From Chara braunii (taxonomy: Eukaryota > Streptophyta > Charophyceae > Charales > Characeae), in NCBI GenBank assembly GCA_003427395.1, contig BFEA01000568.1, forward strand, positions 152,640-203,678: DNA of 51,039 nt, given 5' to 3'. Shown here piece after piece: positions 1 to 10,318 of this stretch (its first letter is position 1; every line of letters starts with the position of its first letter). The notes under the pieces were generated by a model that ran no database searches, was not told the origin of the DNA, and saw only the letters and a program-made list of their open reading frames with translations. The position numbers were made by a program, and so were the translations under genes.

Positions 1-474
1 AGAAACGTTTACCCGCGCACAAAGAAGACAAAAATCGAAATCTTGGTGAAAGGTTTACCCGCGCGAACGCCTGCCTGCCTCCGACTCCAGCATCGACTAA
101 GGCCGTATTCACACTAGCACCATTGTGAACGTAACTGACCGCATTTTCATCCAGACGGGAATGTATCTGACCGCAATTACGTCGAACATAATAAGTTAAA
201 CAAGTCCTAGTGTGAGTATATGCCCTAACTCACAGCTAATTCACAACCACCTGATCATCTATCTATCTACCAATCAACACACTACCAATTAACACCACAT
301 AAGTCAGGAGTTCAAATCCTGGAGACAGCGGGAAACGGGAAGTCTGCCTGACGGATAACAGGCCAACTCCCCTTAACCCAACCCCCCCCCAATATATTCC
401 CTTTGCGCTGTTTTTCTCCCTCTTCTCCTCATCGGGGTACAGCTCTACAAATTTTATCTCACCTCACATAATAG

Positions 475-546
475 AAAGCTATGCTTGCTGGGGTCCCCTT
501 TAGGCCTTAGGAAGCTATGCTTGCAGGGGTCCCCTTTAGCCCTGAG
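475..546. repeat. Two tandem 36-bp units
   Basis: A unit containing GCTATGCTTGC(T/A)GGGGTC followed by CCCTTTAG occurs twice with a 36-bp period, almost identical. No coding role is visible. Confidence 0.75.
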
Positions 547-798
547 CCCTGGGAGCAGTGGTGGGTCGAGAAAGGCAGAAGATATTTTGCGCCCAATTGC
601 TTCACCGAGCATCGAACTGAGGTTGAACTTCCCGCAAATAGTGAATCAAAAGAAGGAAAAAAGAAAAAAAAGAAAATCCGAATCCGACAAATCATGAGAT
701 CACGAGTTCGCGCGCCAAGTACACACGGAGAGAGAATCCGATTAAAAATGGGCGAAACGGAAAAGGAGGAAGGAGGACAATTCCCGCCCGGTCTCCTT

Positions 799-823
799 GA
801 GAGAGAGAGAGAGAGAGAGAGAG
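799..823. repeat. GA microsatellite
   Basis: An uninterrupted (GA)12 run. Similar GA tracts recur inside the LTRs (about 13590-13623 and 28447-28482) and at the window end. Confidence 0.95.
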
Positions 824-1060
824 CCACCGGCGGCGCGGCGCGCACACCTGCCCGCTCTCCCGCCCGATTTCTTTTCCTCTTTTACGTAATTTTTGGACCA
901 TTTCTCAACCGGTGTATTACCTCCCCTGCCCCTCCCCCTCCCCCTCCCCCACCCCATCCCCCTTCCCCTCCCTTCCCCCGCCCATTCAAAAAATAGGTTG
1001 GCCGTCAGAAAACGACAAATGGCAGGAGCAAGCAGAGCCTCCTCCGAGCCCGACACGTGT

Positions 1061-1268
1061 TGCCCCCCCCTCTCTCTTCTCATAACCACTTCTTCCTCCT
1101 AACGCAACCCGGTGGCTCCTCTTCACCGCTATCCCGACTCCCCACTCCCGACTCCAGCACATGCCCCCCCCTCTCTCTTCTCATAACCACTTCTTCCTCC
1201 TACCGCAACCCGGTGGCTCCTCTTCACCGCTATCCCGACTCCCGACTCCCCACTCCCGACTCCAGCAG
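1061..1268. repeat. Two tandem units of about 101 bp
   Basis: The unit starts with a TGCCCCCCCC run, continues through TCTCTTCTCATAACCACTTC and ends in repeated CCCGACTCC/CCCACTCCC blocks plus CCAGCA. It occurs at 1061 and again at 1162. The second copy carries one extra CCCGACTCC block. Confidence 0.85.
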
Positions 1269-1494
1269 TAATCAAACGTCTACCGGGTTCATCACTTTTC
1301 GCAATGTAGGTAAGAACTCATCGGCGTCCCGGCCTCTCTACTCCTTTTTTTTTCTTTTCTTTTTTTTGAGGGGTGCTTAAAAAAATGTCATCCTCGTGCA
1401 AGCAAGCAGGCGCCGCGACCCACTAGCCAAGTATGGGCCTCGAGGAAAACCACTTGGAAATTGAGCATTTTTTAAAAAAAATTCTTCTCTCAAT

Positions 1495-2180
1495 ATCACC
1501 TCACACTACCTACCTACCCCTACTCCCAATTGTAGGCATACGCGGGGAACCCCGTATTAGCCAGAACCGTGTTCACGAGAGAACATGCGGGGGCTGCTAA
1601 CCGACCTGCAGGTGGGCGATACCGGCTAGGGCATTTTCAAGGAAGCGCCGTTCCACCCCGCCCTAATCATGCACCCTTGAAGTCGCTACTACGGTAGTTG
1701 TTTCCACATCCCCGCGGGCAAGTTTCCACCCTTGAAAGGGAAGTGAGGCCCAGGCAAATCGACGAAAATCCCAAGGGTGCCTGGGGAGGTCACTTGGGGC
1801 GCAAGGGTTTCACCCTTTGTTTTTTTTGTTTTGTTTTGTTTTGTTTTTTGGACAAATGCTCAAGTCTATTTGTGGGGAGCAGCACTTGTTGGGAACCAGG
1901 CCCAGCGTCCCATATAGAGTTGCACAAGTCATTTGAGATACGGGGGCCATTACCCGGCTTCGGCTGAGAATCAATCTGAGAATTATTGAAGAAATTCAAG
2001 AGAATTAAAGGAGAGGAATGACTACTCACCTCTTTTTTTTTTTTTTTTCTCATTTTTTTCCTCACACTACCTACCTACCTATAGGCATACGGGGAAACCC
2101 GTGGCATACCAGAGCCGTGTTTCTACGGCCCCTCGAGCCTGCAGGATACCGGCCAGGGGACGGCTGGTAGCACCAGGGGC
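1495..2180. repeat. Direct repeat, copies near 1495-1640 and 2060-2180
   Basis: Both copies start with TCACACTACCTACCTACC, then TAGGCATACG, a GGGGAAcCCCGT-like block, CCAGAxCCGTGTT, CCTGCAGG and GATACCGGC. They are separated by about 560 bp containing T-rich tracts. They are diverged and have no coding content. Confidence 0.6.
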
Positions 2181-2564
2181 ATGGTCCCACTAGCAACCGG
2201 ATAGGATAGAAAAGAGTTTGTGTGGCAGTTGAGTGACCCAAATCCTGCCATGCAGTAGCCGTGATCCCACGGTCAGTGTTTTCCATGTATTACCCGAAAA
2301 AGTAAGGAGATCTTGGTTCCCCTCCTCCTCTCCTTAACACTGGGCATGCCGGTGCAAAGGAAGCTTCCCGCCAAAATCTTTTCAATCCGTTGGGGGCATG
2401 GCCAACCCCCAAAAAAAACGGGTCGGCGATAGGCCCACTGGATAGAAGATTTTCAGTATTTTGCTTGCTGTTGTGCAATTATCTCATTGGGTGGAGCCCT
2501 CCTTCAATCACGGAGTATATGGAGGGTGTCAGGATCACTGCTGACAGAAGTCGAGTTTAGAAAA

Positions 2565-2692
2565 TGTGGCAGGATGGGGGGAAGAGAGGGTGATGGATGG
2601 AGGGGAAGAGGGGAAAAGAAAGGGTGATGGATGGGGGGGGACGAGGGTGGAGGGAGGGGGGGGGCGAGAGGGTGGAGGGATGGGAGGTGGAA
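2565..2692. repeat. G-rich degenerate tandem tract
   Basis: A degenerate array of GGATGGGGGGAAGAGAGGGTG-like words with several runs of six to ten G on the plus strand, so G-quadruplex formation is plausible. It sits downstream of the LINE ORF2 stop when read on the minus strand and may belong to the LINE 3' UTR, but no poly(A) end is evident. Confidence 0.6.
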
Positions 2693-2960
2693 CCAGTAGA
2701 TAGGTTGATGTTCGGGTTCGGGTTACAGGTGGAAGGGTTACGGAGGACTCAGTGAACAGGCGTCACATGGCAGATCTGTCCATGGGCAGTGGCAGATCAG
2801 ACTATGGACAGTGGCTGTCCATGGGGCAGTCCTTGGGGCTCCCTTTGGATCATGGTGAAGTTGGTCGGACAATAATGTATTTGAAAGTTTGTCTCCGTCA
2901 TGAATTCCCACTGGTCTTCCAACATAAGCCATTGATGCCACAGCAACTTGTATTGTTCAT

Positions 2961-4880
2961 CTAAACTACACATCTATTGTGCGGGTCCAACCATGTCTCA
3001 AAAAACCTATTCAGTAATTGAGTCTTTTTGGATGCGTCTTGTTCATACATTAGCCTATTTTGCATTATCTTCCAGGTTTGATGGGTTTGTGTAGTTATTT
3101 CATCGTTGATCGCAGCCCTAGTCTGTGAAAAACCGAAGGTGCGCTGGCCTCTTTCATGAGAGCATCTCATGCGCCAAGCGGCTGCCATAAAAATAGGGAG
3201 ACGCATGTATTGATGAATGTTAAGTGCAAAAGGCAACCAATGAGATAGTTCGTGATGGTCATGTCCGAAGAGAAGAGATGGCACATTCCAAGGTAGGTGG
3301 TGTCCTGTTAGATAGTGATAGGCTGCATCCCACCATTTCCGTAGGCTAACTACCATGGGGCAATCAAGAAGACAATGTCCGAGTGTCGCTCTCTTCCTTG
3401 GCACACATGTTTCACAGTAAGAGCACAAAGGTGAGAGTAACCCCTTGATCTCTAGATCCGTTTTCTCTGTTATCCAATATAGGGTGGACAGACATCGATG
3501 GATGATCTGCCATTGGAGCTCCTTGTGGATGGTGGGTTTTATGTAGGAGTAGGCTGACCATCTGAAAAAACGAAGGTCCTCTCTGTTTAAGGGGGAGTCC
3601 CTTTCCCACCTGCGTAATATGTTGTCCATGACTGACATCGTCTTTCGAGCAGCTTTATACCCGGGCCCTTTCTTGACTATGTATTGCCATGGCTGCATGA
3701 TGTTGTCTGCCCCTCATTTCCATTCTCATTCCGCAGGATCGAATGGGAGGAGGGAAATAGGGATGGTGGGTTCATATAGATGGTATGTATCATCATCATC
3801 TTGCACCACCCTCACTCTCATATAGGAGACCGACGGTTGATTCTGTCGGTCAGATTCTTCTACTTGTTGTATCGCCGACCATCTCGCTCATGGTGGGGTT
3901 GGGGAGAATGCTTGGAGATCTATGTTATCCAAATTTGCCTTTGTCACTCTATACACAATCATTGGGAGGGTCAGGTCATCCATGCAGACCACCCAGTCCC
4001 CTTTAACAATTGAAGGGTCTTCCTTAAGTTTTCGGGTCCAGTCAAGTGGGATTGAATCCAGCAGCTCCCGTAGGTCTTGGGATAGGGATACCGTTTGCCC
4101 CACCTTCTCCTTCATGGTCTCTTCTGTTACCCAGTTCGCACTGTGGACATCCCATAGGTCAGCAATTATAAAAACTCGCTTTTTTACTCACTTTCTCCAT
4201 TTAGATTTGCAGCCCAAGGAGAAGGTTTGTCCATCTTGGTACGTGATCTGCGGGTGGCCGAACAACTGTTGTCGGCTGATCTCATGCCACCTGAGAGGGG
4301 TGGGTTTCTATTTCGGGCCATTTTTTCTCCAACGGCGTATGAAGTCTGGCCACAACGGGTCCGTGCGTATGTCTCATCTTGCTCTCCCTACTGGGGTATC
4401 ATCCCTATCCTGTCGAGGGCACGCGGGGATGGGTCAGGCAGGATTTGTTATCCACTGCGGAGGATGTACTGGCCTATCGGAATGAAATTTGGGGGTCATC
4501 GCAATAATTTATACGTGTGCAAAGTGTGCCCATGGGTTGTTATTCCCAATGCAAGAGTCTGATGAGGAATTTAAACGANNGGNNTNCNNTNTNTNGTCNN
4601 GNNNGATTTGTTATCCACTGCGGAGGATGTACTGGCCTATCGGAATGAAATTTGGGGGTCATCGCAATAATTTATACGTGTGCAAAGTGTGCCCATGGGT
4701 TGTTATTCCCAATGCAAGAGTCTGATGAGGAATTTAAACGAGAGGAGTTCAATTTCTTGTCCAGGGTCTCTGATCCCAAGGCCCCCTTGATTTCTTGGTT
4801 GAGTTAAAATGTCCCATGCAAGCCGCTTAACACACTTGGTGTCATTATGGTTATTTTTTTCACGGATAAGTAGTGGCTGC
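2961..4880 (-). pseudogene. LINE ORF2, C-terminal part with zf-RVT-like region
   Basis: This is the last third of LINE ORF2, after the reverse transcriptase. Reading down the minus strand from about 4960, the thumb-like segment GRALALNNAIFATIWY and a GGLGIRDP motif are recognisable from LINE and plant RT-like proteins. The best preserved piece (3698-2961, 245 residues) contains CSYCETCVPRKRATLGHCLLDCP split over the repeat of Cys and His residues C-x2-C-x4-C...H-x4-C, followed by a tryptophan-rich stretch. This is the layout of the zf-RVT domain that closes many plant LINE ORF2 proteins. Several frameshifts and stops lie between 4900 and 3700, and the assembly gap at 4579 falls inside it. It is non-functional as it stands. 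Confidence 0.82.
4441..4741. other. Assembly gap with duplicated flanks
   Basis: The 138 bases at 4441-4578 are repeated at 4605-4741 around a partly called N stretch (4579-4604). The called bases within the N stretch fit the sequence that follows the second copy (GAGGAGTTCAATTTCTTGTC, from about 4741). The stretch is therefore a poor-quality reading of the same DNA, and the duplication is an unmerged contig overlap rather than biology. Confidence 0.85.
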
Positions 4881-5018
4881 TTGGCGCAACTTGGTCAGTT
4901 GTTTATTGGTCAGTGGTCATAATGCAACTTTATACCAGATTGTCGCAAAGATTGCGTTGTTAAGGGCCAGCGCTCTGCCTACTATTGAGGTGGGTTTACC
5001 ATCCCATTGCACCATTCT

Positions 5019-6707
5019 TTAGATGGCAAGACCCACCAGTGCATCCCCGTGATCTGGGGGGGGACCCTGCGCTGTCAATCTGACCCCAAGCACCCTGATT
5101 GCAGTTTCCTTTGCTTTCCATGAGATCTGAGGCTGTACTGGGGGTTCCTCGTCCAGTGGATGTAACCACCACCCTTCCGTCTTCGTGCCCCAGTTAACCT
5201 TCATGTCCGTCGACAACTCAAAGAGGTAGATGGTCTGTGCTAGAGCCTGAAGGCTACTTGCATTGGCCCGAAAGAGAACCGTGAGGTCATCTGCGAATAG
5301 AGAGGTTGTCGGGATCAAGTGCTGAGGGATTTCTGGCTCATCAATTTTTTGAATCAGGTGGTTGAACCTTATCATCGTCGCTAATGCTTCCATCACCAAA
5401 ACGAAAAGCGTCGGGGCGATGGGGTCCCCTTGTCTAACCGATCTCTGGAGACGGAACGGGGGGGGCAGGTGACCGTTTAACATTATATTGGTGGTCGCTG
5501 TTATGTATAAGATACTAATTCATTTACGAAAGAGAGGACCAAAATGCATTTTGTCCAGACACATATCTAGAAAATCCCAGTTAACATGGTCATAAGTTTT
5601 CTCAAAGTCTATGAACAAGATTGTCGCCTCCACATTTCTTATTTCTCGCATAACATATGGTTTCATTGACTAACAAAATATTGTTTTGGATATTCTTGTG
5701 TGGCATAAAGCCCGACTGATCCGGGTGGATTAGGTGGGGCAATAGTGGTAAGAGCCTCGACGCCCACGCTTTGGCCTCTATTTTGTAGGGAACCGTGAGT
5801 AATGTGATTGGACGATAGTTCCGTATTTCGTCCCGATCTCCCTTTTTGTGTAGCAAGGTGGTCACCCCTTGTCCTATCATCTCCCCAAATGTTTCTTCGT
5901 GAAAGACCGCATTGACATAGGCTGCAAAGTGGTTTGAGAGGATGTCCCAGAAATGTAACCAGAATTCCTTTGGAAATGAGTCTAGTCCTGGGGGCTTCTC
6001 ATCGTTCATTCCTTGTAGCGCTTGAAAAAGATCAAATGGGGTGATCGGGACTTCCAGTGCCTCGCATTTTGCGGTGGCTAAAAGTGCAGGCAGTGTATTA
6101 AGCATAATGACCCTGACCTCCTCTACCTCCCGGGGTGGGTGTTGTGAGACCTCTAACGTAAACAAATGGCGGTAATATGTGGATGCGTAGTCGACAATTT
6201 GGTAAGCATTGGATGCAATTGGCTGGGTATCATCGAATAAGTGTTTCGGTGAGGGGATAATGTTGAAAAAGGTTTTGGTCATTAACCCTTCTGAAATATA
6301 TTTTCGTACTCGGGCCAGTAAGTGCCATTTGTGGGCTTGTTCATCAAGATGGTATTGCAGTTGACGCCTCGCCCACTTTGTAGGGCCTCGAAGGTGAGCA
6401 GGTCCAAAGGATTGTCTGTCAGGTGTTTATCCCATTCTTCCAGCTGCACAAGTAGACGATCTAGGATCACTTTCTGATCCCTGGCCACTTGGATGGACAA
6501 TTTTTTGATTTTGTCCCTAAGCTGCGTAATTCCTTCGTTGAACCACTGTACTATCGACCCTTCCCGAAGTCTTCGGTCTGACCAGTATGCCCAAAAGTCT
6601 TTGACTTGGTTGTTCAGTGCCGATAGTCGCATCAAGGAGGTGTTGAACTTAAAATACTCGGGCCCACGTTTTATATGTGTATGGAACGATAGACCCATCT
6701 CTATCAT
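5019..6707 (-). pseudogene. LINE ORF2, linker and reverse transcriptase
   Basis: Reverse transcriptase that would copy the LINE RNA at the target site. From 6282 down the strand the classical LINE RT order is visible: FPKEFW, LLHKKGDRDEIRNYRPITLL (fingers), then HPDQSGFMPHKNIQNNILL. The block LFIDFEKTYDHVNWDFL (motif A, first catalytic Asp) follows at about 5625-5575 after a one-base frameshift near 5640. Next come VRQGDPIAPTLF (motif B), LFADDL (motif C, catalytic Asp pair) near 5290, and VLGVRL. Position 5520-5522 is a TGA where a tryptophan is expected. Further indels near 6282 and stops such as TAA at 5019 break the frame. The catalytic residues persist but the enzyme cannot be made in one piece. 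Confidence 0.9.
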
Positions 6708-7665
6708 TTTATGATCAAAGGATTTGCGGGGCGAGATGGGAGGACATCTGCCACTGTGAGAAGACCAATGATATTTTTTGACAAGAGGCCCAAGTCTATG
6801 CGAGAGTTGGATAGTCTCGCATGTCCTCTGGATCTAACACATGTATTTTTTTTTTGACAGTATATAGATGCCTAAATGTATCCACCAGGTCCAAGTTCAC
6901 CATCATTTGGGTAAGCTTCATGGTGTCCGATCCTCGTTCCCTCTAACTATTTTGGGAGCCCGATGACTATGTAGTTGTAGAACGCCTATCTAATAGCGGA
7001 TCTAGTGTGGTGTTGAAGTCCCCTATGATTATGAGCGGAATGGCACTCGGGAGGGCAGTTTGTAGTGTGTTAAAGAACTGCACCCTACTGGCCGGGTCAT
7101 CGGGAGCGTATATACCCAGCAATCATGCTTCCTCTGCCCCTATTGCGACCCTTAGCCAGACCCATCTCCCTTTGATTTAGTCCCATTGTGCCTCCACTAG
7201 TGATAGTCTAGAAGAGGGTGGGAGCCAAATAGCCACCCCTATTGATGCTGAAGTTTTTGTCAGGGAGGCAAAGACGGTATACGTCCATATCTGACGTGCT
7301 CGTGCTTGGTGGGGTACAGAGGCAGTCAGATGAGTTTCCTGGATCCCTATAGCATCTGGCCATTTGCCCCCCATATCCCGGATGATAAGATTTCACAACG
7401 CATCAGTTTTTTGTTGGTTGGGTTGTGCCAAGCCATTGACATTGACCGATCTAATATCCAGGTCAGCTTCGGCCAATTGTTTTGCCCATGTTGGTTGCTG
7501 TCGTAAGTTTGGCGGGGGGCGGGGTGGGCTAGGACAAAGTGGGTGATGATCTATGGGTGGATGTCCCTGCCCTGCTCCTCCATGTTTCTCGGGTTGTTGG
7601 TAACGGTCCGGCCTATGCAGTAGCATTTGGAGATCTTCGGGCCCAATATTTGCAAAATCTGTCAT
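6707..7665 (-). pseudogene. LINE ORF2, endonuclease domain
   Basis: N-terminal endonuclease (exonuclease-endonuclease-phosphatase fold) that nicks target DNA for LINE integration. A proline-rich leader from ATG 7665 is followed by DIRSVNVNGL (near 7450), IQETHL (near 7340), IYAPDDP (near 7105) and an intact IIGDFNTTLD at about 7030-7000. The SDH-type motif appears as KSFDHKMI near 6730, after a frame change between 6880 and 6730. In-frame stops include TGA at 7393-7395 (the second LINE copy has Trp here), TAA at 7177-7179, a TGA before the IYAP block, and two TAGs after GDFN. The ATG at 7665 lies 12 bases downstream of the ORF1 stop at 7677, a normal LINE arrangement. Confidence 0.88.
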
Positions 7666-7676
7666 TATTGTCGGTT

Positions 7677-9995
7677 TTATTCGGCCATGGGCGCCCCAAC
7701 CCCAAGGCTGTTGATGAATGGGGGGTCATCCCACAATCTACTGGCATCTAGGGTGTCTTCCTCTAGCATGCACTGGATGAAGAACACCTAGTCCTCTGCC
7801 GACCAAGTATTATTGGTGTGCAATTTGACAATCATGGGGAGGTCCAACAATTCCAGTTGGGTGAACCAGAAGATGTGGTCTTCCTGCCTGTTGTGTTGTT
7901 ATGTCATGGCAAACAACACTAAGATTGGGGTTGCCCTCACTGGAAAGGACAAATCTTGCGGGAAGATCGTCCCCACTATGCCCTGGTCACCGTTCCGAAT
8001 TAGGTGGTTCCGAAGCATGTGTCGGGTTAACATCTTAGGGGTATTCCCTCTCCACCCTTGGATTGTCAGACCGGGTGGAAGATCCTGGGATGCCTTGATC
8101 GCTCTACTTGCCAGTTTTGGGATCTTGGGGGTAGTATGTCTGAGGCCTATTAACCTCTCGCCCTCTGCTAGTCTCCGTTTGATTGGGAGAATGACCACCC
8201 CATCGTTGAGGGTTCCCTATTGTGGAGATCCTTTCGATTTGCGTAAACAATCTCTGAACAACATTCTTTTTTCTGGTCGGCGTTCAATTTTTCCAGATTT
8301 ATCTATCACATCTTGCAGTTCCGCGGTCGTTTTGTGTGCGACTGCCAGGGCTATGCAATGCTGGTGTTGTTTGTGTGCCTCCACCAGGTCCGGGCCCTGC
8401 TGTTGTGAGTGTGTGTCCTCAGAGGCAGGACTCAGCAACCGAGATCCCATCTTGTTGTGTGTCCGTTCGTCATCTATGTTTGAGTGTGTCAGTTGAGGGA
8501 GGTCCCAATGTAACAGAGAATCCGACCTATCGGTACCATTCAATTCGTCCGAGGAATCAGTGGCAGTGTCATTGCTTTTCTCATGTGTAGGGAATACAGT
8601 TTTGCCATGTGTCGTGGATAAGGTCGGGACAATAGCAGTCGATGTCGAAACGGGTTGTATGTGCACTATCGGATTCAACAATTGTTAGGGGAGGATGTTT
8701 CCCATTCTTGGCATTGTCAGTGCTCCGACGTTTTCCCATTCTCCAATTGTGGCCTGCAATTCATGTAGGATGATATTTGGCCATTCTATTCCTTCAAATA
8801 ACACAGCGTTGTCATCTTGTTCGACTGTACTGGTGAGGAGGAGAAGTGAAGCTTCCCCTATTGGAGTCGTTCCCTTCTTATTTCTTTGGTGAATTTTGTC
8901 CAACAGTCCCTGCACCGCTGTAAAGACGACATTTACCACTACCAACCAATCTATGGAGGTGGGATCATTGTGACTGTCTAACAGACTTCTGACTGATTGT
9001 GCGCGTATGGATGCTTTCCTCAGTTTTTTCCAATGCAGCGGGGGGATGAGTGAGTGATCCCCCCGCCTTGTAGATTTAAGGAGGGCAATAAGCACTGAGT
9101 CTGTGACAACCTTCAGGCGCGTTCGGACCCTGATGTTTTTGGACAGATGCCAAGGGGGGTTTATCTTCGGGTCTGGCGGCCCATTTTGTCCATCATCATG
9201 ATTGTTATGGTATGACTTTTCCACACTCGTTTTTGGCCTCTTCATTTATGTGTCCAGCCCCGGAGGCGGGGGCTCAACTTCCTCCATGTGGTGTGTGACA
9301 CAATGTAGTGCTGCATTTATGTATGTCGCCTTTTGGGCTTCTGAAAGTGCAACTGTTTTGGGAGGGATTGATATCATTGGGGGTGGTCCTCCCCCCATGG
9401 AGAATTTTGTACCCAGGTACAGGTGTGGAGGGGGTTGCGCTACCACCAATGCTCCCTCTGTTGGGGGTGGGGACTTATCTTCCATAACATCCTGGATTCC
9501 CAGGGGTGGAGGGCCCGATTGGTCCATAGGCAGTTTCCCCATGGGGTCTTTTGTGAGCACCTCCACTCCTTCCATTACATCCTGGTCAGAGTCTACGTGT
9601 CCCCTACCATTGTTGTTTGCAGCAGAAGTCAAATCTTCCAACATATTCTGCAGTTTGATCTTCCACTGTTGTAACTTCTTATTTAGGTGCCCTGCCCTAT
9701 CCCAGCCTTTGTTTTGTCCTTTCGATATTGAGAGGAGTGACCTGGGATATGCTCCCCACTCTCTGTCGGCATTGCCATTATTGGCTGCCGGTGGTCCCGG
9801 TATTTGAAGTCGAGGCTGTGCAAGGGCGGGAGGGGGGAGAGAGGGCGAGGGACAGTCATGGTCACAATCAGGAAGTCTGGGTGAGGGTTTGGGTGATTGA
9901 CCAGCCTGGGCTTCCATCTCTTTCTCCAACCCTTTCTCCATCCCCTTCATTCCTTGATTTTTTGTTCCACGTTCGTGTGGCATGCTTCCCTGATC
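7677..9995 (-). pseudogene. LINE ORF1, C-terminal part
   Basis: This is the second part of the ORF1 nucleic-acid-binding protein (about 773 codons). It starts with a charged, proline-rich linker, continues through PPDPKINPPWHLSKNIRVRTR, and then a block (GVVILPIKRR...GWRGNT) that is clearly shared with the second LINE copy at 47380. It ends with a WDDPPF motif just before the TAA at 7677. One reading frame runs the whole length without a frameshift, but is crossed by TAA 9246, TAA 8685, TAG 8217, TAA 7899 and TAG 7788. Its upstream half is at 34494-36071. The reading frame is continuous with that half once the LTR element and one copy of CCGT are discounted. Confidence 0.82.
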
Positions 9996-9999
9996 CCGT
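9996..9999 (+). repeat. Left target-site duplication, CCGT
   Basis: CCGT directly precedes the LTR start TGTCGG at 10000 and recurs directly after the 3' LTR end at 34494-34497. Four bases is at the short end for LTR elements. The call is supported by the restored ORF1 frame. Confidence 0.8.
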
Positions 10000-10010
10000 T
10001 GTCGGCGCGA

Positions 10011-10028
10011 ATACCCTTACAAGGGTAT
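10011..10028 (+). repeat. Palindrome at the LTR start
   Basis: ATACCCTT-AC-AAGGGTAT is a perfect 8-bp stem with a 2-base centre, eleven bases inside the LTR. It is intact in the duplicated head (10751-10768) and in the 3' LTR (25502-25519). The 5' arm matches the ATACCCTTA core of the hairpin array further in. Confidence 0.85.
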
Positions 10029-10194
10029 CCGCCCTGGGTTCTTGCAAGTGACAGAAAATAGGCTTGGGTCGAAATTTGAGTACACTGCACAAGTAGTGGT
10101 CGTGTTCTGTTCGCGTTGACTGAACGGTTGACGGGGAGCAGAGTGTGTGTGGGCGCGCAGTTTGAGACGCTCGTGATGGATTTCTCCTTTGATA

Positions 10195-10318
10195 TTATAG
10201 GGTCAGCGTTTCCACCGGCAAAGATTTTTGGGTTTGATTAAAACTAGGACATGTTGTTATAGGGTCGGCGTTTCCACCGGCAAAGATTTTTGGGTTTGAT
10301 TAAAACTAGGACATGTTG
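10195..10318 (+). repeat. 62-bp tandem duplication inside LTR head copy 1
   Basis: A block from TTATAGGGTC to ACATGTTG is present twice in a row (10195-10256, 10257-10318). One base (CAGCG/CGGCG) differs between the copies. The other two LTR heads have one copy. Confidence 0.9.

Larger units (their letters stand above)
1..2560. other. Gene-free, low-complexity flank
   Basis: No credible gene is seen on either strand; the open frames run through GA, poly-C and poly-T tracts and have no recognisable domain. The stretch holds small tandem duplications, a GA microsatellite, a C-rich run at about 930-985, T-rich tracts at about 1340-1370, 1812-1851 and 2030-2060, and a repeated block at about 1495 and 2060. 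It lies beyond the 3' end of the minus-strand LINE whose ORF2 stops at 2961. Where the LINE 3' UTR ends is not visible. Confidence 0.6.
2961..9999 (-). mobile_element. LINE, 3' portion (ORF1 C-terminal part and ORF2), interrupted by the LTR element
   Basis: This non-LTR retrotransposon half carries, in minus-strand order, the second part of ORF1 (9995-7677) and then ORF2 with an apurinic-type endonuclease, a reverse transcriptase and a C-terminal zinc-finger region ending at 2961. The frame is decayed: ORF1 has only in-frame stops, whereas ORF2 has stops and frameshifts. Its missing 5' portion is at 34494-36545, on the other side of the nested LTR retrotransposon. Position 9996-9999 is the left copy of the insertion duplication. 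The 3' end beyond 2961 is undefined. Confidence 0.9.

Noticed and set aside
517-996. 159-codon frame near the left edge
   Set aside because: It is made of GA and CCT microsatellite sequence and has no domain.
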